Both the position numbers and the translations under genes were made by a program. Under the pieces are notes generated by a model. It saw only the letters and a program-made list of their open reading frames with translations, made no database searches and had not been told where the DNA came from. This document shows, piece after piece, positions 63,311-64,000 of a stretch of 64,000 nt of DNA (position 1 is the stretch's first letter; each line of letters opens with the position of its first letter). The stretch comes from Modestobacter sp. VKM Ac-2977 (GTDB taxonomy: Bacteria; Actinomycetota; Actinomycetes; Mycobacteriales; Geodermatophilaceae): contig NZ_JAPVBQ010000002.1 in NCBI RefSeq assembly GCF_026968045.1, forward strand, positions 298,933 to 362,932, read 5' to 3'.

Positions 63311-63711
63311 CCGTCCTCGTCGGTTTCGTCCCCACGCCCGAGGGCGAGGCGGCCTTCGCGGCCGGTCTCGCCGAGGCCCGCCGCCGGCAGGAGGGGCTGC
63401 TGGTGCTCAACACCCCGCGGGGCGGGGCACCGGTCAGCGCGGACGTCGCACCACCGGAGCTGGTCCGCTCGCTGACCTCCCGCGCCGAGGCCGACGGCGT
63501 CGCCCTGGAGCTGCGGCAGACCCCGCACACCGGCGACCTGGCCGACGAGCTGCTCCGGGTGGCCGAGTCCGTGGACGCCTCGGTGATCGTGATCGGCCTG
63601 CGCCGCCGCTCCCCCGTCGGCAAGCTGCTGATGGGCAGCAGCGCCCAGCGGATCCTGCTGGACGCCGACCGGCCGGTCCTGGCGGTCAAGCCGCACCCCA
63701 CCGCTGGCTGA
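63307..63711 (+). CDS. Universal stress protein (UspA family)
   Basis: A 134-residue single-domain UspA protein. The N-terminal strand VTVLVGFVPTPEGEAAFAAG and the C-terminal GLRRRSPVGKLLMGSSAQRI carry the ATP-binding G-x2-G-x9-G(S/T)-like motif, followed by LLDADRPVLAVK. The GTG at 63307 overlaps the tctA stop (GTGA), making it the fourth gene of the tct operon. Coupled Usp proteins often regulate or sit on the transporter; that is inference here. It ends just before a 40-bp palindromic terminator. Confidence 0.88.
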   Translation: MTVLVGFVPTPEGEAAFAAGLAEARRRQEGLLVLNTPRGGAPVSADVAPPELVRSLTSRAEADGVALELRQTPHTGDLADELLRVAESVDASVIVIGLRRRSPVGKLLMGSSAQRILLDADRPVLAVKPHPTAG

Positions 63712-63724
63712 CCCACCCGGGACG

Positions 63725-63764
63725 GCACGAGGCCCGCCAGGAGATCTCCTGGCGGGCCTCGTGC
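63725..63764. terminator. Perfect 40-bp palindromic terminator
   Basis: Positions 63725-63744 and 63745-63764 are exact reverse complements, with AGATCT at the centre. It lies between the tct operon end and a convergent desaturase-like gene, and should terminate both. Confidence 0.88.
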
Positions 63765-63781
63765 TGTGTGGGGCCGGTCTG

Positions 63782-64000
63782 TCAGGCGGCGGCCTGGAGC
63801 GCGCGCCGCACCTTCGGGCCACCGGTGGTCATCTTGTACAGCTTGACGACCTGGGCCGGGGCGTTCGCCGGGGTGGTCTGGGCCAGCCAGCCGTTGGGCA
63901 GCGAGAGCCGGATGACCTTGTGCCACGCCGAGCCGACCTGACGGGGCAGGGACGCGGAGTGGTACCGCAGCCCGTAGCGGGCGAAGAGGTCGCGGATCTG
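63782..64000 (-). CDS. Fatty acid desaturase-like protein (3' end only)
   Basis: The last 72 codons are inside the window. The fragment begins QIRDLFARYGLRYHSASLPR, then QVGSAWHKVIRLSLPNGWLA, and ends GPKVRRALQAAA. 'ICERYGIPYNTGxLxRQLGxVxRKIxRLALP' is the usual C terminus of acyl-CoA desaturases in actinobacteria, and this fits. The iron-binding His boxes lie outside the window, so the call rests on the tail alone. Confidence 0.55.
   Translation of the reverse strand, partial: QIRDLFARYGLRYHSASLPRQVGSAWHKVIRLSLPNGWLAQTTPANAPAQVVKLYKMTTGGPKVRRALQAAA

Overview
The window is a 64 kb stretch of very GC-rich chromosome. Nearly all third codon positions are G or C, GTG starts are common, and stop/start overlaps of the GTGA or ATGA type are frequent. 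Gene content (a mycobacterial-type DosS/DosR dormancy pair, a Wag31/DivIVA-like protein, an MtrAB-LpqB-like trio, actinobacterial GPR1/FUN34/YaaH) places it in the high-GC Actinomycetota. A soil or rock-surface genus of the Geodermatophilaceae type is my guess, but sequence reading alone cannot prove the family. I saw no rRNA, tRNA, CRISPR array, insertion sequence, prophage or origin. This is an ordinary chromosomal region densely packed with metabolic and signalling operons.

Left part (1-19 kb): the 5' end of a sugar-type ABC ATPase sits behind a 380-bp regulatory stretch with four phased GGGTCAACCC repeats. It is followed by a ROK repressor, a RidA/creatininase/flavin-reductase operon, an ATP-dependent DNA ligase, a membrane-protein and methyltransferase cluster with a flippase-like protein, a luciferase-like oxidoreductase and an M20 amidohydrolase. 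Next comes a phosphoketolase-acetate kinase pair (xylulose-5-P or fructose-6-P to acetyl-P to acetate plus ATP). A Mug-type DNA glycosylase, an SDR epimerase coupled to a divergent glucose-6-phosphate dehydrogenase, and a flavohaemoprotein translationally coupled to a DivIVA-like coiled-coil protein complete this part.

Centre-left (19-34 kb): NADP-type glutamate dehydrogenase, an HpcH/HpaI aldolase, an AtoE-type short-chain fatty-acid carrier, an Lrp/AsnC regulator divergent from a 2-oxo-acid dehydrogenase operon (E1 alpha, E1 beta, E2, thioesterase; no E3), an FMN alpha-hydroxy-acid dehydrogenase, and a branched-chain amino-acid-type ABC importer (livK-livH-livMG-livF) in which permease and ATPase are fused.

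Centre (34-48 kb): a dormancy and stress block. A PNPOx-fold protein is coupled to a DosS-like haem-GAF histidine kinase, convergent with DosR, and followed by a four-helix copper-storage protein, two small cysteine-rich proteins, DUF421 and DUF2254 membrane proteins, two STAS proteins and a response-regulator/kinase/GerMN-lipoprotein operon. Two genes here share a nearly identical 20-bp upstream element. Then come a truncated YaaH remnant, a zinc alcohol dehydrogenase, a YciI-like protein and a secreted esterase-like phytase preceded by three 11-bp TCAC repeats resembling a PHO box.

Right part (48-64 kb): a hexarate catabolic locus. The minus-strand run kdgD - gudD - talarate/galactarate dehydratase - ketoglutarate semialdehyde dehydrogenase - ATP-grasp - AEC carrier - mqo - glcD-like - unknown looks like one nine-gene transcript converting glucarate/galactarate to 2-oxoglutarate. 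On the other side of a LysR regulator, the plus-strand tctC-tctB-tctA-usp operon encodes a tripartite uptake system. The kdgD and tctC promoters are the same module in mirror image, which argues that one LysR protein controls uptake and breakdown together. The window ends in a perfect 40-bp palindromic terminator and the 3' end of a desaturase-like gene.
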